A DNA stretch of 34,910 nucleotides from DATKXO01 sp035528995 (GCA_035528995.1 DATKXO010000255.1:1-34910), one strand, 5' to 3'; shown: positions 8,723 through 17,852, counted from the first letter of the stretch. Notes: generated by a model not told the origin, from the sequence alone. Translations and numbers: made by a program.

Positions 8723-8821
8723 CCGATCTGCCGGGCATGTGGCCCTTGTGGGGCGTGTGACGATTCCGATGTGCCCTCGCTGCCTGCTTGTGGGGTCCGT
8801 GCCGGGTCGGGAGCCTGAACC

Positions 8822-9292
8822 GTGCTGTGGTACAGGACACCGCGACGGCGCAAGCTGCGTTTCGGCAGTTATGAGCAGATCCTGTCGGAGGTCGATCGTC
8901 TGGCACCGGCCCACCGCACGCTGGGAAACTGGACGCTGGCCCAGATCTGCGAGCACCTCTTCGAAACGCAGACCTTCTCGGTCGAGCCGTGGGAGCCTGA
9001 GATCAGGACGTCGCGGCTGTTTCAGGCCACCATCGGTCGCATCGCACTGTGCGTGCTGCTGTGGTTCCGCTTCATACCGGAACAGCAGGGGAACCTCGGT
9101 CCCCGTCCACCGGTCGATCTGCAGGCCGCCCGGGGGCATCTCAACGAATCGATCCGTCGGTTATCGAGCGAGCCGACGTGTGCCCGTCATCCGATCTTCG
9201 GCGGCATGACCGCCGCCCAGTGGCGGCAGTTCCACCTGCATCACGCCGCCCATCACTTGAGCTTCGTGATCCCCGAGTGTTCCAGACCGTAG
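8822..9292 (+). CDS. DUF1569 / DinB-like four-helix protein
   Basis: About 156 residues, resembling the DUF1569 family of the DinB/YfiT-like four-helix bundle superfamily. Seen: KLRFGSYEQILSEVDRLA near the N-terminus, GNWTLAQICEHLFET with the first conserved histidine, and the C-terminal HPIFGGMTAAQWRQFHLHHA followed by HHLSF. The spaced histidines are the usual metal-binding positions of the fold. A GTG at 8822 is taken as the start because GGGAG (8809-8813) lies 8 bases before it; no ATG is available upstream in frame. Biochemical role unknown. It follows the GH15 gene by 99 bases and converges on the minus-strand gene at 9357. Confidence 0.75.
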   Translation: MLWYRTPRRRKLRFGSYEQILSEVDRLAPAHRTLGNWTLAQICEHLFETQTFSVEPWEPEIRTSRLFQATIGRIALCVLLWFRFIPEQQGNLGPRPPVDLQAARGHLNESIRRLSSEPTCARHPIFGGMTAAQWRQFHLHHAAHHLSFVIPECSRP

Positions 9293-9356
9293 GATTGTGG
9301 TGGGGCTCCGGTCGCCCGACCGTCCGCGCGGGTCCGGTTGGCTCGACGTCAGCCGA

Positions 9357-11207
9357 TCATTTGCCCTTGGTGGCGGGCGGCTTGTACGTGGTGAGCTTCT
9401 CCATCCGCCAGGCCCGCCCGTCGAACGTGCAGTAACCGGCCTGTGAAGAGTAGAAGTCGATCTGGAGGACCACCGGCGCCAGGCGTTGAATCATGGACAT
9501 GATGTTCCGGACCGCCTTGGCGCCTTCTTCGTCTTGCTCGCGCATGATCTGCGAGACTATTCCTCCGACTACGCCCGCCATATGGAAGGCCTGACTGAGC
9601 TGCTGTTGCATGTTGGATAGATCGGTGAACGAGGCGGAAGACGCCGGCTCGGTGCGCAGGATGCCCTCCCTGCGAAATCGCTCGGACTTGAGGATGTTGG
9701 GGCGGTCTCCGGCCGCCGTGTCCAGACATACGTTGATCGCCTCGGCCGATGTCCCCAGTACCAGCCACTCCTGATACACGCCGACGACCGGCTGAGCGAG
9801 CATGATCAGGGGGGGGTAGGTCAGCGTGCGGAAACCGGGCGCCTTGACCAGGGCCGGCGTCACGATCAATTCCATGTTGCCGTACTCTCGGACGATTCCC
9901 TGGAGGCGGGCAATGCCGGCGTCGAGCTTCCGGGCGGCCAGCGCCGAGTCCTTGACGCGGAACATGCCGACACTGTCGGTGTTCTTGATGGGCGTGGGCA
10001 TGGAGGCCGGCAGGGTCACACTCACCGTCTCGCCGCTGAGCCAGTCGAACAGGTCCTCCTGCAGGTGAAATTCGTACTTGTCCTGCAGTTCGGCCCAGGT
10101 GGTCAGCGCAGCCTCCCCGTCCGCGGCGTTCTCACGGATGACGTCCAGGATGAGCGCGTAAAGGGCGTCAAGATCGATCCCGCACGATACGCTGAATTCG
10201 GTCGCCTCGGCCGGAACGAACCGGTAGGGGTCGGCCAGCGGCTTGCGGTTGGCGAAGACCTTGGCGAAGGGCATCTCCCTGCGGTCCGGCTGGAGGGCTG
10301 CGACGGAGTACGTCCGCTCCTGCAGGCCGTCGGTCTGTTGGACCTCCAGCAGGTAGTCGAAGACGTCGGCGCGCTGCACGATGTTGACCAGGGTTCCCTT
10401 TACCGGCTCCGCCTCGGGCTTGTGCTCCGCCTTGGCGAAGCCGGATTCGAACAGGATGCGCAAGTCGGCGGCCAGGGCCTTGAAGTCCAGATAGGTGAAC
10501 TTGTCCTCGGGATCAGGCACGGCGGTGAGGGCCTGGCGGAAGCGCTCGGTGTCCAGGATCGACTTGACCTTGCGCCCGCCCGTCGCCAGGGACAGCACGC
10601 TCTTGGTCAACAGCGGTGAGGTGCTGATCCCGATCATGTCCTCGCTTTGGAACAAATCGATGCAGAACGGCACGCCGGGGATGATGAGGCACGACCTGGT
10701 GAAACCGGCGCAGCACGGCATGGCCGAGACCTCCAGGCTCTCGTCCAGGGACGCCAGGTGAACCAGGATCTCTCGCATGGCCGCGGCGTTCTTCTCGCCG
10801 CTGCCCGCGGTGCCGCGGAACAGGAATAGATACGCCGGCAGGGGGGCCAGCTGCTGGGCATGGGCGAACTCGTACCGGGCCAGATCGCTCCAGGACACCG
10901 CCTGCACCAGTTCGACGATCCGGCCCCACTGCTCGTCGAAAGCTGCCCGGTCCTCCGGTGGGAACAGATCGCCGATCAGGTTCTTCACGTCCTGGTCGAT
11001 GCCGCTGTGGGCCAGGGCGTCAAACACTCTGGCCCACTGGCCGTCGATGTACGCCCGCTCGGGGTTGTCCACCTCGTGGACGTACAGCCAGCAGGTGTCC
11101 GGGACGTATCGACCGAGCGTGAAGGTCTTGGGGATCTCTCCGGCCGATACCGCGGCCGGGAAGGCACACAGGAAGAAGGTGACTTTCCACGCGACTGGGC
11201 GGCTCAT
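9357..11207 (-). CDS. Exported hypothetical protein, 616 aa
   Basis: Not recognised with confidence; organisation recalls planctomycete DUF3352-like exported proteins. Residues 1-22 form a typical Sec signal (MSRPVAWK, then a hydrophobic stretch ending AVSAG). The body has repeated alpha/beta stretches such as YVPDTCWLYVHEVDNPERAY, a Cys-Cys pair in AMPCCAGFTRSC, and a Met/Gln-rich helix (MQQQLSQAFHMAGVVGG) about 80 residues before the end. The C-terminus is Lys/Pro-rich. The start at 11207 is preferred because AGGAGA lies about 10 bases upstream on the coding strand and the signal peptide begins there. It is divergent from mfd across a 233-base gap. Likely periplasmic; no enzymatic motif seen. 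Confidence 0.75.
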   Translation of the reverse strand: MSRPVAWKVTFFLCAFPAAVSAGEIPKTFTLGRYVPDTCWLYVHEVDNPERAYIDGQWARVFDALAHSGIDQDVKNLIGDLFPPEDRAAFDEQWGRIVELVQAVSWSDLARYEFAHAQQLAPLPAYLFLFRGTAGSGEKNAAAMREILVHLASLDESLEVSAMPCCAGFTRSCLIIPGVPFCIDLFQSEDMIGISTSPLLTKSVLSLATGGRKVKSILDTERFRQALTAVPDPEDKFTYLDFKALAADLRILFESGFAKAEHKPEAEPVKGTLVNIVQRADVFDYLLEVQQTDGLQERTYSVAALQPDRREMPFAKVFANRKPLADPYRFVPAEATEFSVSCGIDLDALYALILDVIRENAADGEAALTTWAELQDKYEFHLQEDLFDWLSGETVSVTLPASMPTPIKNTDSVGMFRVKDSALAARKLDAGIARLQGIVREYGNMELIVTPALVKAPGFRTLTYPPLIMLAQPVVGVYQEWLVLGTSAEAINVCLDTAAGDRPNILKSERFRREGILRTEPASSASFTDLSNMQQQLSQAFHMAGVVGGIVSQIMREQDEEGAKAVRNIMSMIQRLAPVVLQIDFYSSQAGYCTFDGRAWRMEKLTTYKPPATKGK

Positions 11208-11409
11208 TGCTGCACGTCTCCTGTCCAAGTCAGCCTGCGGCCGTCGCCGCTGAGCGGCCCGCTTCCATCCCCGTCCGCGAGGCCGGCGCCTGACCGACAA
11301 CTGCCCTAACCGTCGTAACCAATTGAGCATACAGGGCTCCTCGGCACCAGGCCAACGCCGGAATGTGGATATTTGTGAGAACTTGTCACGCCCGCGCCGG
11401 GCGACCGGC

Positions 11410-11437
11410 TTGCATCGGCCGACCGCTGCCCTATTAT
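11410..11437 (+). promoter_or_regulatory. Candidate mfd promoter almost touching the start codon
   Basis: TTGCAT (11410-11415) and TATTAT (11432-11437) are 16 bases apart. The hexamer closest to the gene ends three bases before the ATG at 11441, so transcription would begin at or just after that ATG. No Shine-Dalgarno site precedes either ATG 11441 or ATG 11450. This is consistent with a leaderless or very short-leader transcript. Confidence 0.4.
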
Positions 11438-11440
11438 CGC

Positions 11441-14400
11441 ATGACAGACATGGTGATCACCCCGATCGCCCAGGACGCCACGCTCGGCAAGCTCTGCGAG
11501 CGTCTCACGCGCCGGGGGGGGGCGATGTTCGTCTCCGGCCTGTGGGGATCGTCTGCGCCTCTGGTGGTCGCCACGGCCACCGCCACCACGCAACGCACCT
11601 TCCTTTACGTCACCGCCCACCTGCAAGAGGCCGACGACGCCCTGGATGATCTCGAACTGTTCAGTTCGGACCCCGAGGGCCCGAGTGTCGCAATCTATCT
11701 GCTTCCGGCCTGGGAGAGCGACAATGGCGGGTCGGGTGGCGGCGAAATCCACGCCGAGCGGCTGCGACTGTGCAACCATCTGGCGGGCCCACCCGGCGAG
11801 CCGGGGATCGTGGTCGCCCCGATCCAGGCGCTGATGCAGCCCGTACCGTCGCCCGAAGCGTTGCGGAAGAACACGCTCCGCCTGAGTGTCGGCCAGCGGT
11901 GTGAGCCGTCCGACGCGATCGCCTGGCTGACGGACCGCGGATTCGAGCGGCTGGACCGCGTCGAGTCGCCGGGCGACCTGGCCGTCCGGGGTGACATCCT
12001 CGACGTGTTCGCACCGGGCGACGCGGCGCCGGTGCGGGTGGTCTTCCTGGACGACGCCATCGAGTCCATCCGCCGCTTCGATGTCTCCACGCAGCGATCC
12101 GACGAGATGCTGGCGACGGTCTCGGTGCCGGCCCCGCTGCGGCACCAGACACCCGCCGCGCTGGATCAGGGCACCACCAGCTTTCTGGACTACCTGCCCG
12201 AGGACGCGGTCATCGTTCTGGACGATCCCCTCGAGATCGAGGAGATGGGCCGCACCTTCGTCGCCCGGGTGTCCGGTGCGGACGCCCAGGCGCTCGAGCC
12301 GATTGCCGATGTCCTGGCCCGCGTGGCCAGGTTCGATTACGTGCAGGTTTCCCGTCTGGGGGGTGACTCCGCCGGTGGCGGGAACGACGCCTTCGCGTTC
12401 GACGTTGCCTCGCTCAGCCGGCTGGAAGGCAAGCCCGCCGAGGTCGTGGCCGAGCTGTGCCGTGTCGCGGCCGATCACCAGGTCTACGTGGTCTGCGCCA
12501 ATGAGGCGGAGCGGGAACGGCTGACCGAAATCGTGACCGACCATGTCGGGCGGGTGCCGCCGTCGATGCACATGCCGGTGGCGACAAAGGGTGATCTGCA
12601 TCGTGGCTTCGAATGGACGCCGGCCGGGGTGGTCTGCGTCGCCCATCACGAGCTCTTCCAGCGCTACCAGCAGCGCCGTCGGATCCGGCGGGTCCACGCG
12701 GCCCGCCCGTTGGACACCTGGCTGGAGCTCGAGCCCGGCGACCTCGTGGTTCACGCGTCGCACGGCATCGCCAAGTTCGTGGGCATGCGGACGCTGACCA
12801 AAGGGACCGTGGATGAGCGGGAAGAGTTTCTGACGCTGGAATTCGCCGGCCATGCCAAGCTGCACGTGCCCGTCTCCCAGGTGGACCTGCTGCAGAAATA
12901 CATCGGGACCGTCGGCATGCGCCCCAAGTTGTCCACCCTGGGCGGCACGCGCTGGCGCAAGACCACCGAGCGCGTGGCCGATGCCGCGGCCGACTTCGCC
13001 GCTTCGTTGCTGGCGGTGCAGGCCGCCCGCGAGGCGAACCCGGGCATCGCCTACCCGGCCGACACATCCTGGCAGCGGGAGTTCGAAGGCTCGTTCCCGT
13101 TCGAGGAGACCGAGGACCAGGTCACCGGCGCCCGCGACGTCAAGAACGATCTCAGCCGGGCGCGGCCCATGGACCGCCTGCTGTGCGGTGACGTGGGTTA
13201 CGGCAAGACGGAGATCGCGATTCGGGCGGCCTTCAAGGTGGTCGAGTTCGGCAAGCAGGTCGCGGTGCTGGTGCCCACCACGGTGCTGGCCGAGCAGCAC
13301 TTTCAGACCCTCACCGAACGGCTGGCCGACTTTCCGTTCGAAGTTCGCTGTCTGTCGCGCTTCCGCAGCCCTTCCGAGCAGCGGCGCATCGTCGAGGATG
13401 CCAAGAAGGGGCGGGTGGACATTCTGATCGGCACGCACCGCCTGCTGAGCAAGGACGTGGGCTTCGCCGATCTGGGGTTGGTGGTCATCGACGAGGAACA
13501 GCGTTTCGGCGTCGAGCACAAGGACCGTCTCAGACAACTGCGGCACACGGTGGACGTTCTGACCATGACGGCCACGCCCATCCCGCGGACGTTGCACATG
13601 GCCATGCTGGGCATCCGCGACATCAGCTCGCTGGCCACGCCGCCGCTGGACCGCCGGGCCATCGCAACGCAGATTCGCCCTTTCGAGCCGCGCCTGATCC
13701 GCCAGGCCGTCCTCCGCGAGATGAACCGCGAGGGGCAGGTCTACTTCGTGCACAACCGCGTGCACTCCATCCAGGCCATGGCCGACGAGGTTCGTCGCAT
13801 CGTCCCGGAAGCCCGCGTGGTCGTGGGGCACGGGCAGATGAAGGAAGGCCAGCTCGAGAAGGTGATGGCCGAGTTCGTGCATCACCAGGCCGACGTGCTG
13901 GTGGCCACCACGATTATCGAGAACGGTCTGGACATTCCCCGGGTGAACACCATCTTCATCAATCAGGCGGACCGGTTCGGCTTGGCCGACCTGCACCAGC
14001 TCCGCGGTCGGGTGGGACGCAGCAAGCACCGGGCCTACTGCTATCTGCTGCTGCCGCCGAACCGTCCGGTGACCCCCAAGGCCGCCCGGCGTCTCAAGTC
14101 GATCGAGGAGTTCAGCGAGCTGGGCGCGGGTTTCCGCATCGCCATGCGCGATCTGGAGATTCGCGGGGCGGGCAACATTCTGGGCCCGGAGCAGAGCGGA
14201 CACATCGGCGCAGTGGGCTACGAGATGTACTGCCAGATTCTGGAGCGGGCCGTGCGCCGCCTTCAAGGGCAGCCGGACACCGACCTGGGCCGGGTGGACC
14301 TGGAACTGGAGATCAGCGGTCACGTGCCGGCCGAGTACATCGCCTCCCCCCGTGCACGGATCGACGTGTACAAGCGGATCGTCTCCAGTCCGACCATCGC

Positions 14401-14725
14401 CGACCTGCAGCAGGTGGAGCGCGATCTGACGGACGCGTTCGGGGTGTTTCCGCCGGCGGTGGGCCGCCTGCTGGAGCTGGCCGAGGTTCGCATCCGGGCG
14501 CGGGACTGGGGCATCCGCTCGGTCGTTCTCAAGCGTCCCGACGTCGTCTTCACGGTGGATGACCACCGCAGGCTCGAGCCGGTCTTCACCGACGCTCCCG
14601 GGACGGCCCGCATGCCCGACGCGAAAACGATACACTGGCGGCTGCCGCCGCAATACCTGGAGGGGCCGACGCTGCTGGCGCTGCTGCGCCGGCGCCTGGC
14701 CCCGAGAACGGAGGTGCCGGTCTGA
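11441..14725 (+). CDS. mfd: Transcription-repair coupling factor Mfd
   Basis: A 1094-residue ATP-dependent DNA translocase that removes RNA polymerase stalled at lesions and recruits UvrA. Domain order matches the family: UvrB-like N-terminal region (about 1-300), RNA polymerase-interacting domain around LELEPGDLVVHASHGIAKFV, then RecG-like helicase motifs: Walker A GDVGYGKT (583-590), DEEQRFG (684 on), TMTATPIPRT, VLVATTIIENGLDIP, and QLRGRVGRSKHRAYCY. The C-terminal TRCF domain carries NILGPEQSGHIGAVGYEMYCQ. Length is slightly below the usual 1100-1150. The start is ATG 11441 or 11450; a longer frame reaches 11363 but the extra residues are not family-like. Its stop TGA (14723-14725) shares a base with the ATG of the next gene. 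Confidence 0.95.
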   Translation: MTDMVITPIAQDATLGKLCERLTRRGGAMFVSGLWGSSAPLVVATATATTQRTFLYVTAHLQEADDALDDLELFSSDPEGPSVAIYLLPAWESDNGGSGGGEIHAERLRLCNHLAGPPGEPGIVVAPIQALMQPVPSPEALRKNTLRLSVGQRCEPSDAIAWLTDRGFERLDRVESPGDLAVRGDILDVFAPGDAAPVRVVFLDDAIESIRRFDVSTQRSDEMLATVSVPAPLRHQTPAALDQGTTSFLDYLPEDAVIVLDDPLEIEEMGRTFVARVSGADAQALEPIADVLARVARFDYVQVSRLGGDSAGGGNDAFAFDVASLSRLEGKPAEVVAELCRVAADHQVYVVCANEAERERLTEIVTDHVGRVPPSMHMPVATKGDLHRGFEWTPAGVVCVAHHELFQRYQQRRRIRRVHAARPLDTWLELEPGDLVVHASHGIAKFVGMRTLTKGTVDEREEFLTLEFAGHAKLHVPVSQVDLLQKYIGTVGMRPKLSTLGGTRWRKTTERVADAAADFAASLLAVQAAREANPGIAYPADTSWQREFEGSFPFEETEDQVTGARDVKNDLSRARPMDRLLCGDVGYGKTEIAIRAAFKVVEFGKQVAVLVPTTVLAEQHFQTLTERLADFPFEVRCLSRFRSPSEQRRIVEDAKKGRVDILIGTHRLLSKDVGFADLGLVVIDEEQRFGVEHKDRLRQLRHTVDVLTMTATPIPRTLHMAMLGIRDISSLATPPLDRRAIATQIRPFEPRLIRQAVLREMNREGQVYFVHNRVHSIQAMADEVRRIVPEARVVVGHGQMKEGQLEKVMAEFVHHQADVLVATTIIENGLDIPRVNTIFINQADRFGLADLHQLRGRVGRSKHRAYCYLLLPPNRPVTPKAARRLKSIEEFSELGAGFRIAMRDLEIRGAGNILGPEQSGHIGAVGYEMYCQILERAVRRLQGQPDTDLGRVDLELEISGHVPAEYIASPRARIDVYKRIVSSPTIADLQQVERDLTDAFGVFPPAVGRLLELAEVRIRARDWGIRSVVLKRPDVVFTVDDHRRLEPVFTDAPGTARMPDAKTIHWRLPPQYLEGPTLLALLRRRLAPRTEVPV

Positions 14726-15924
14726 TGACACGAGGATGCCGCCTGCTCCTATCGCACGCCTGTTGGATGCTGCCCGTCGCCGCCGGCTGTCAGGACGGTG
14801 GTCCGTTCGACCGCTGGGGTGCCGACCGGCAGTCCGGCTCGAATCGCACCGCACGATCGTCGACCGCCGGCGAGCCGCCCGGTCGACGAGGCGGGCACAC
14901 CGTTGCCGAGCCAGTTGCAGACCCGTCGGCCGACGACGCTTCTGCGGAACCCGTCAATGTGCTGCAGATCAACGAGGACTCGATCACGGTCGAGGAGATT
15001 CTCCGTCCACTGCGCAGCGATTTTGTGGCCCAGATGAACAGTACGCCGCCGGAGCGCTACCGCGAGTACGTCGTCGACGCGCTTCAGAAGCAGATCCGCA
15101 CGCAGGCCCGCAACGTGCTGCTCCATCAGGAAGCCTCCCGTCGTCTGACCGACCAGGAGGCGGAGATGATCGACAAGTTCACCGATCAGCGTATCCGCAA
15201 CATCGTTCAGGAGGAGCACGGCGGGCGGCACACGCGGTGGGAGCAGGCCGTGGCCGAACAGGGCCTGTCTACCGAGGAGGCTCGCGAGCAGGTGCGACGG
15301 GACCTGGTCGTCATGCGTTACCTGCAGTCCACGATCACGCCGCGGATCCAGGCGCCCACGCGACGCGAACTGGTCCGCTACTTCGAGCAGCGCCGGGCGG
15401 AATGGATCACGCCGCAGCGGCGCGAGATGTTCCTCATCCAGATCGACAAGGGCGACGACGCCGACGCGGCCCGCCTGAACGCGGAGCGGCTTCTGGCTCA
15501 GCTCGGTACCGGCGCCGATTTCGCCGAGCTGGCCCGCGAGCACTCCGACGGTATCCGGGCCGCTGACGGCGGCGCCTGGGGTGTGATCGGACGCGACAGC
15601 CTGAGGGCCCAGTGGGCGGTCGCGGCCGAGACGCTCTTCCAACTGCCGCCCGGCGGGACCAGCGGTGTGGTCGATGCCGATACGTGCTTCTTCATTGTCC
15701 GCGTCGGCCGGATCGAGGCCGGCTCGGAGCCCAGCTTCACGGAGGTGCAGCGCCGGCTCACCGAGGCCTATCGCGAACACCAGTTCAACACCCTGGTGGA
15801 CGAGCTCGTCCTGCGTCTGCACGAGCAGGCCGTCATTCGCCCGGCCGACCTGAGCCTGTTCCTGCGGGCGGTGATCGTCCAATGCCCCATGCCGGACGGC
15901 CAGCCACTGCTGTCGCCGCGCTGA
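14725..15924 (+). CDS. Lipoprotein parvulin-type peptidyl-prolyl isomerase (SurA/PpiC-like)
   Basis: A 399-residue predicted lipoprotein: hydrophobic leader ending PVAAGC (Cys22 as lipid site), then a low-complexity Arg/Ser/Glu linker to about 75. A SurA-like N-terminal helical region follows (INEDSITVEEIL onward, charged helices to about 230), then a parvulin rotamase region around residues 230-340 with REMFLIQIDKGDD, FAELAREHSDG, ADGGAWGVI and CFFIVRVGRI. This isomerase assists folding of exported proteins. The canonical histidines of parvulin are not obvious (MFLIQI stands where SHILI is usual), so activity may be reduced and the role chaperone-like. Start ATG 14725 overlaps the mfd stop as TGATG, indicating translational coupling. 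It is related to the exported isomerase at 16582. Confidence 0.8.
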   Translation: MTRGCRLLLSHACWMLPVAAGCQDGGPFDRWGADRQSGSNRTARSSTAGEPPGRRGGHTVAEPVADPSADDASAEPVNVLQINEDSITVEEILRPLRSDFVAQMNSTPPERYREYVVDALQKQIRTQARNVLLHQEASRRLTDQEAEMIDKFTDQRIRNIVQEEHGGRHTRWEQAVAEQGLSTEEAREQVRRDLVVMRYLQSTITPRIQAPTRRELVRYFEQRRAEWITPQRREMFLIQIDKGDDADAARLNAERLLAQLGTGADFAELAREHSDGIRAADGGAWGVIGRDSLRAQWAVAAETLFQLPPGGTSGVVDADTCFFIVRVGRIEAGSEPSFTEVQRRLTEAYREHQFNTLVDELVLRLHEQAVIRPADLSLFLRAVIVQCPMPDGQPLLSPR

Positions 15925-15960
15925 CTGTGCGGCGGGCGTGTAGACTGCGAGAGAATCGGT

Positions 15961-16344
15961 ATGCGCAAGAGGACGGTAGCCGTCGTCGGCGCCTCGACCG
16001 ATCGGGCCAAGTATGGGAACAAGTCCGTGCGGGCCCACCGGCAGCAGGGGTGGGAGGTCTATCCCGTTCATCCGACGGCCGATGCGATCGAGGGGCTCAA
16101 GGCGTACGCGTCACTGCGTGATGTGCCGGTCAGGGTCAATCGCGTCTCTCTGTATCTGCCGCCGGACCTGGGGCTGGAGGTCCTGCCCGATATTGCCAAG
16201 GCGGGACCGGAGGAGTTCTTCGTCAATCCCGGGGCCGAGAGCGAGGAGTTGGTGGCCGCAGCGACGAGACTGGGCCTGGAGCCCATCCTGGCGTGCAGCA
16301 TCGTCGATCTCGGCGTGTCACCGGCGCAGTTTCCGGACGATTGA
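15961..16344 (+). CDS. CoA-binding domain protein (YccU-like)
   Basis: A 127-residue Rossmann-fold protein of the CoA-binding family. The N-terminal strand-loop VAVVGASTDRAKYGNK and GWEVYPVHPTA match the nucleotide-binding loop and the second strand; EEFFVNPGAESEELVAAA and a C-terminal ILACSIVDLGV complete the fold. Family members bind CoA or related nucleotides, are often stand-alone, and have no firmly known role. The ATG at 15961 follows GAGAGA (about 15949-15954) at normal spacing. It starts 36 bases after the lipoprotein isomerase stop, so it is probably in the same transcript as mfd. Confidence 0.82.
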   Translation: MRKRTVAVVGASTDRAKYGNKSVRAHRQQGWEVYPVHPTADAIEGLKAYASLRDVPVRVNRVSLYLPPDLGLEVLPDIAKAGPEEFFVNPGAESEELVAAATRLGLEPILACSIVDLGVSPAQFPDD

Positions 16345-16484
16345 CTGCCGGAGCGCCGCATTCCGTTCGACGCCCCAGAGTGCGCAACATTCTGCTTTTC
16401 TCCGGTTTCTCAAAGCAGGGATTGAATCAGGCTGTTGCCAATGCGAAGGAGAGGCTGCGGACGGCCTGATCGACCCGGGCGCGT

Positions 16485-16535
16485 TTGACCGAGGCCATGC
16501 GTCCCGCTACGGTATCCGCGTTTCGGGCCGTAGCG
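16485..16535 (+). promoter_or_regulatory. Promoter candidate overlapped by a perfect inverted repeat
   Basis: TTGACC (16485-16490) and TACGGT (16508-16513) are 17 bases apart. CGCTACGG (16505-16512) and CCGTAGCG (16528-16535) form a perfect 8-base inverted repeat with a 15-base loop, and the left arm covers the -10 hexamer. It lies 47 bases upstream of the second isomerase gene. This is the layout of an operator, or of a hairpin in the first bases of the leader. Confidence 0.4.
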
Positions 16536-16581
16536 TGTGGGGACCGACTTGGAGTAAACCGCGAACGGTGAAAGGTGTTCT

Positions 16582-17664
16582 ATGATGCGGATGCACAGGA
16601 TTGCGGGTTTTGCGACTCTGGTTGCCTTGTGGGCCGCGTCGGCCATGGGTCAGACGACCCAACCCGCCGGGGAGACGCCGACAGCCCCGGTCGACAAGGT
16701 CGCCGTGACCGTGAACGGCCACGCGATCATGGAGAGCGAAATCGACGTCATGTTTGAGGCCTGGAAGGCGAACGCGCCACAAGCCCGGATGATGCCGGCA
16801 GACCAGTTAGCCCAGATGAAGAGCCGCTTCCGACCCCAGATGCTGGATTCTCTGGTCGAGGGCTACTTGCTCGACGAGGAGGTGGCCAAGGCGGGGATCG
16901 CGACCACGGACCAGGACCTGTCCCAGAAGCTGGAGGCCCAGCTTCAAGGCGTCCTGGTGGCCCGCGGGATCACACGCGAGGACTTCGGCAAGGAGTTGCA
17001 GGCTCAGTCGGGAAAGACGCTGGACGCGATCCTGGCCGAGCGACTGGCCGACCCCAGGTTCAAACAGGGCGTTCTGCACGCCATGCTGATCGAGAAGAAG
17101 TTCCCCGAGGACGTGAAGGTGACCGACGAGGCCATCGGGGAGCAGTACAACAAGAACCTGGAGCGGGTTTATCAAAAGCCGGCCCTGGTCAAGGCCAGCC
17201 ACATCCTGATCAAACTGGACGCTGCCCAGGGTGAGGAGGGGAAGGCGGCAGCCAAGAAGAAGATCGAGGAGATCCTGGTCGAAGCCAGGAAGCCGGACGC
17301 GGATTTCGCCGCTCTGGCTCAGGCCCATTCGGGCTGTCCGTCCGCTTCCAAGGGTGGCGATCTGGGCTTCTTCGCCCGACAGGGCGCCATGGTCGAGCCT
17401 TTTGCGGCGGCCGCCTTTGCCCTCGAGAAGGGCGGGATCAGCGACGTCGTCGAGACGCAGTTCGGCTACCACATCATCAAGGTGACCGACAAGAAGGACG
17501 CGGTGACCACCACACTGGAGCAGGCCACGGACTCGATCCGGCAGCAGCTCGAGGCCCAGCAGATCCAGGCGACCAGACAGCGATATGTGGCCGAGCTGAA
17601 GACGACCGCCAAGATCGACTACCCCGAGGAGAAAGCCTCGCCGCCGCCCCCGCCGGTGCAATAA
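16582..17664 (+). CDS. Exported PpiC/SurA-type peptidyl-prolyl isomerase
   Basis: A 360-residue exported foldase. A Sec signal occupies residues 1-23 (GFATLVALWAASAMG, cleavage before QTTQPA), followed by VAVTVNGHAIMESEIDVMF, the hallmark start of the SurA N-terminal domain. The rotamase domain (about 200-315) shows KASHILIKLD with the canonical histidine, DFAALAQAHSGC, GGDLGFFARQ, AFALEKGGISDVVET and FGYHIIKVTD with the second histidine. All main catalytic features are present, unlike the paralogue at 14725. The C-terminus ends in a Pro-rich tail. ATG 16582 and ATG 16585 are both possible, with AAAGGTG at 16571-16577. A strong terminator follows at 17905. Confidence 0.9.
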   Translation: MMRMHRIAGFATLVALWAASAMGQTTQPAGETPTAPVDKVAVTVNGHAIMESEIDVMFEAWKANAPQARMMPADQLAQMKSRFRPQMLDSLVEGYLLDEEVAKAGIATTDQDLSQKLEAQLQGVLVARGITREDFGKELQAQSGKTLDAILAERLADPRFKQGVLHAMLIEKKFPEDVKVTDEAIGEQYNKNLERVYQKPALVKASHILIKLDAAQGEEGKAAAKKKIEEILVEARKPDADFAALAQAHSGCPSASKGGDLGFFARQGAMVEPFAAAAFALEKGGISDVVETQFGYHIIKVTDKKDAVTTTLEQATDSIRQQLEAQQIQATRQRYVAELKTTAKIDYPEEKASPPPPPVQ

Positions 17665-17771
17665 ACGGCTGATCGGTGATCAGTCTCCCGTAGCCGACGG
17701 CACCGCCTGCAGTTTGCCTGCGCCGATTGGGTGCCGGCCGATCGGGCGCCTCGCTGACCACATAGGCCGCC

Positions 17772-17852
17772 CGGGCTGAAGCCCCGCGGCTCGTGAATCG
17801 GCGGATTCATCACGGGCCGCGATCCGGCTGTGGCGCCGCGTATTCCCCGCGG
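17772..17852. repeat. Cluster of three hairpins in an intergenic stretch
   Basis: Between the isomerase stop (17664) and the terminator at 17905 there is no gene, but three nearby inverted repeats: GGGCT/AGCCC at 17773-17784; CGCGGC/GCCGCG (17785-17790/17816-17821) enclosing CGTGAATC/GATTC-CACG; and CCGCG/CGCGG at 17836-17840/17848-17852. A shorter palindrome, TGATCGGTGATCA, lies at 17670-17682. It looks like REP-type or otherwise structured repeat DNA. Confidence 0.45.

Noticed and set aside
11306..14854. A minus-strand open frame of about 1180 codons antisense to mfd, longer than mfd itself
   Set aside because: Its translation is His/Arg/Gln/Val-rich without family motifs, while the plus strand shows all Mfd motifs in order. 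Long antisense frames are expected in GC-rich DNA.
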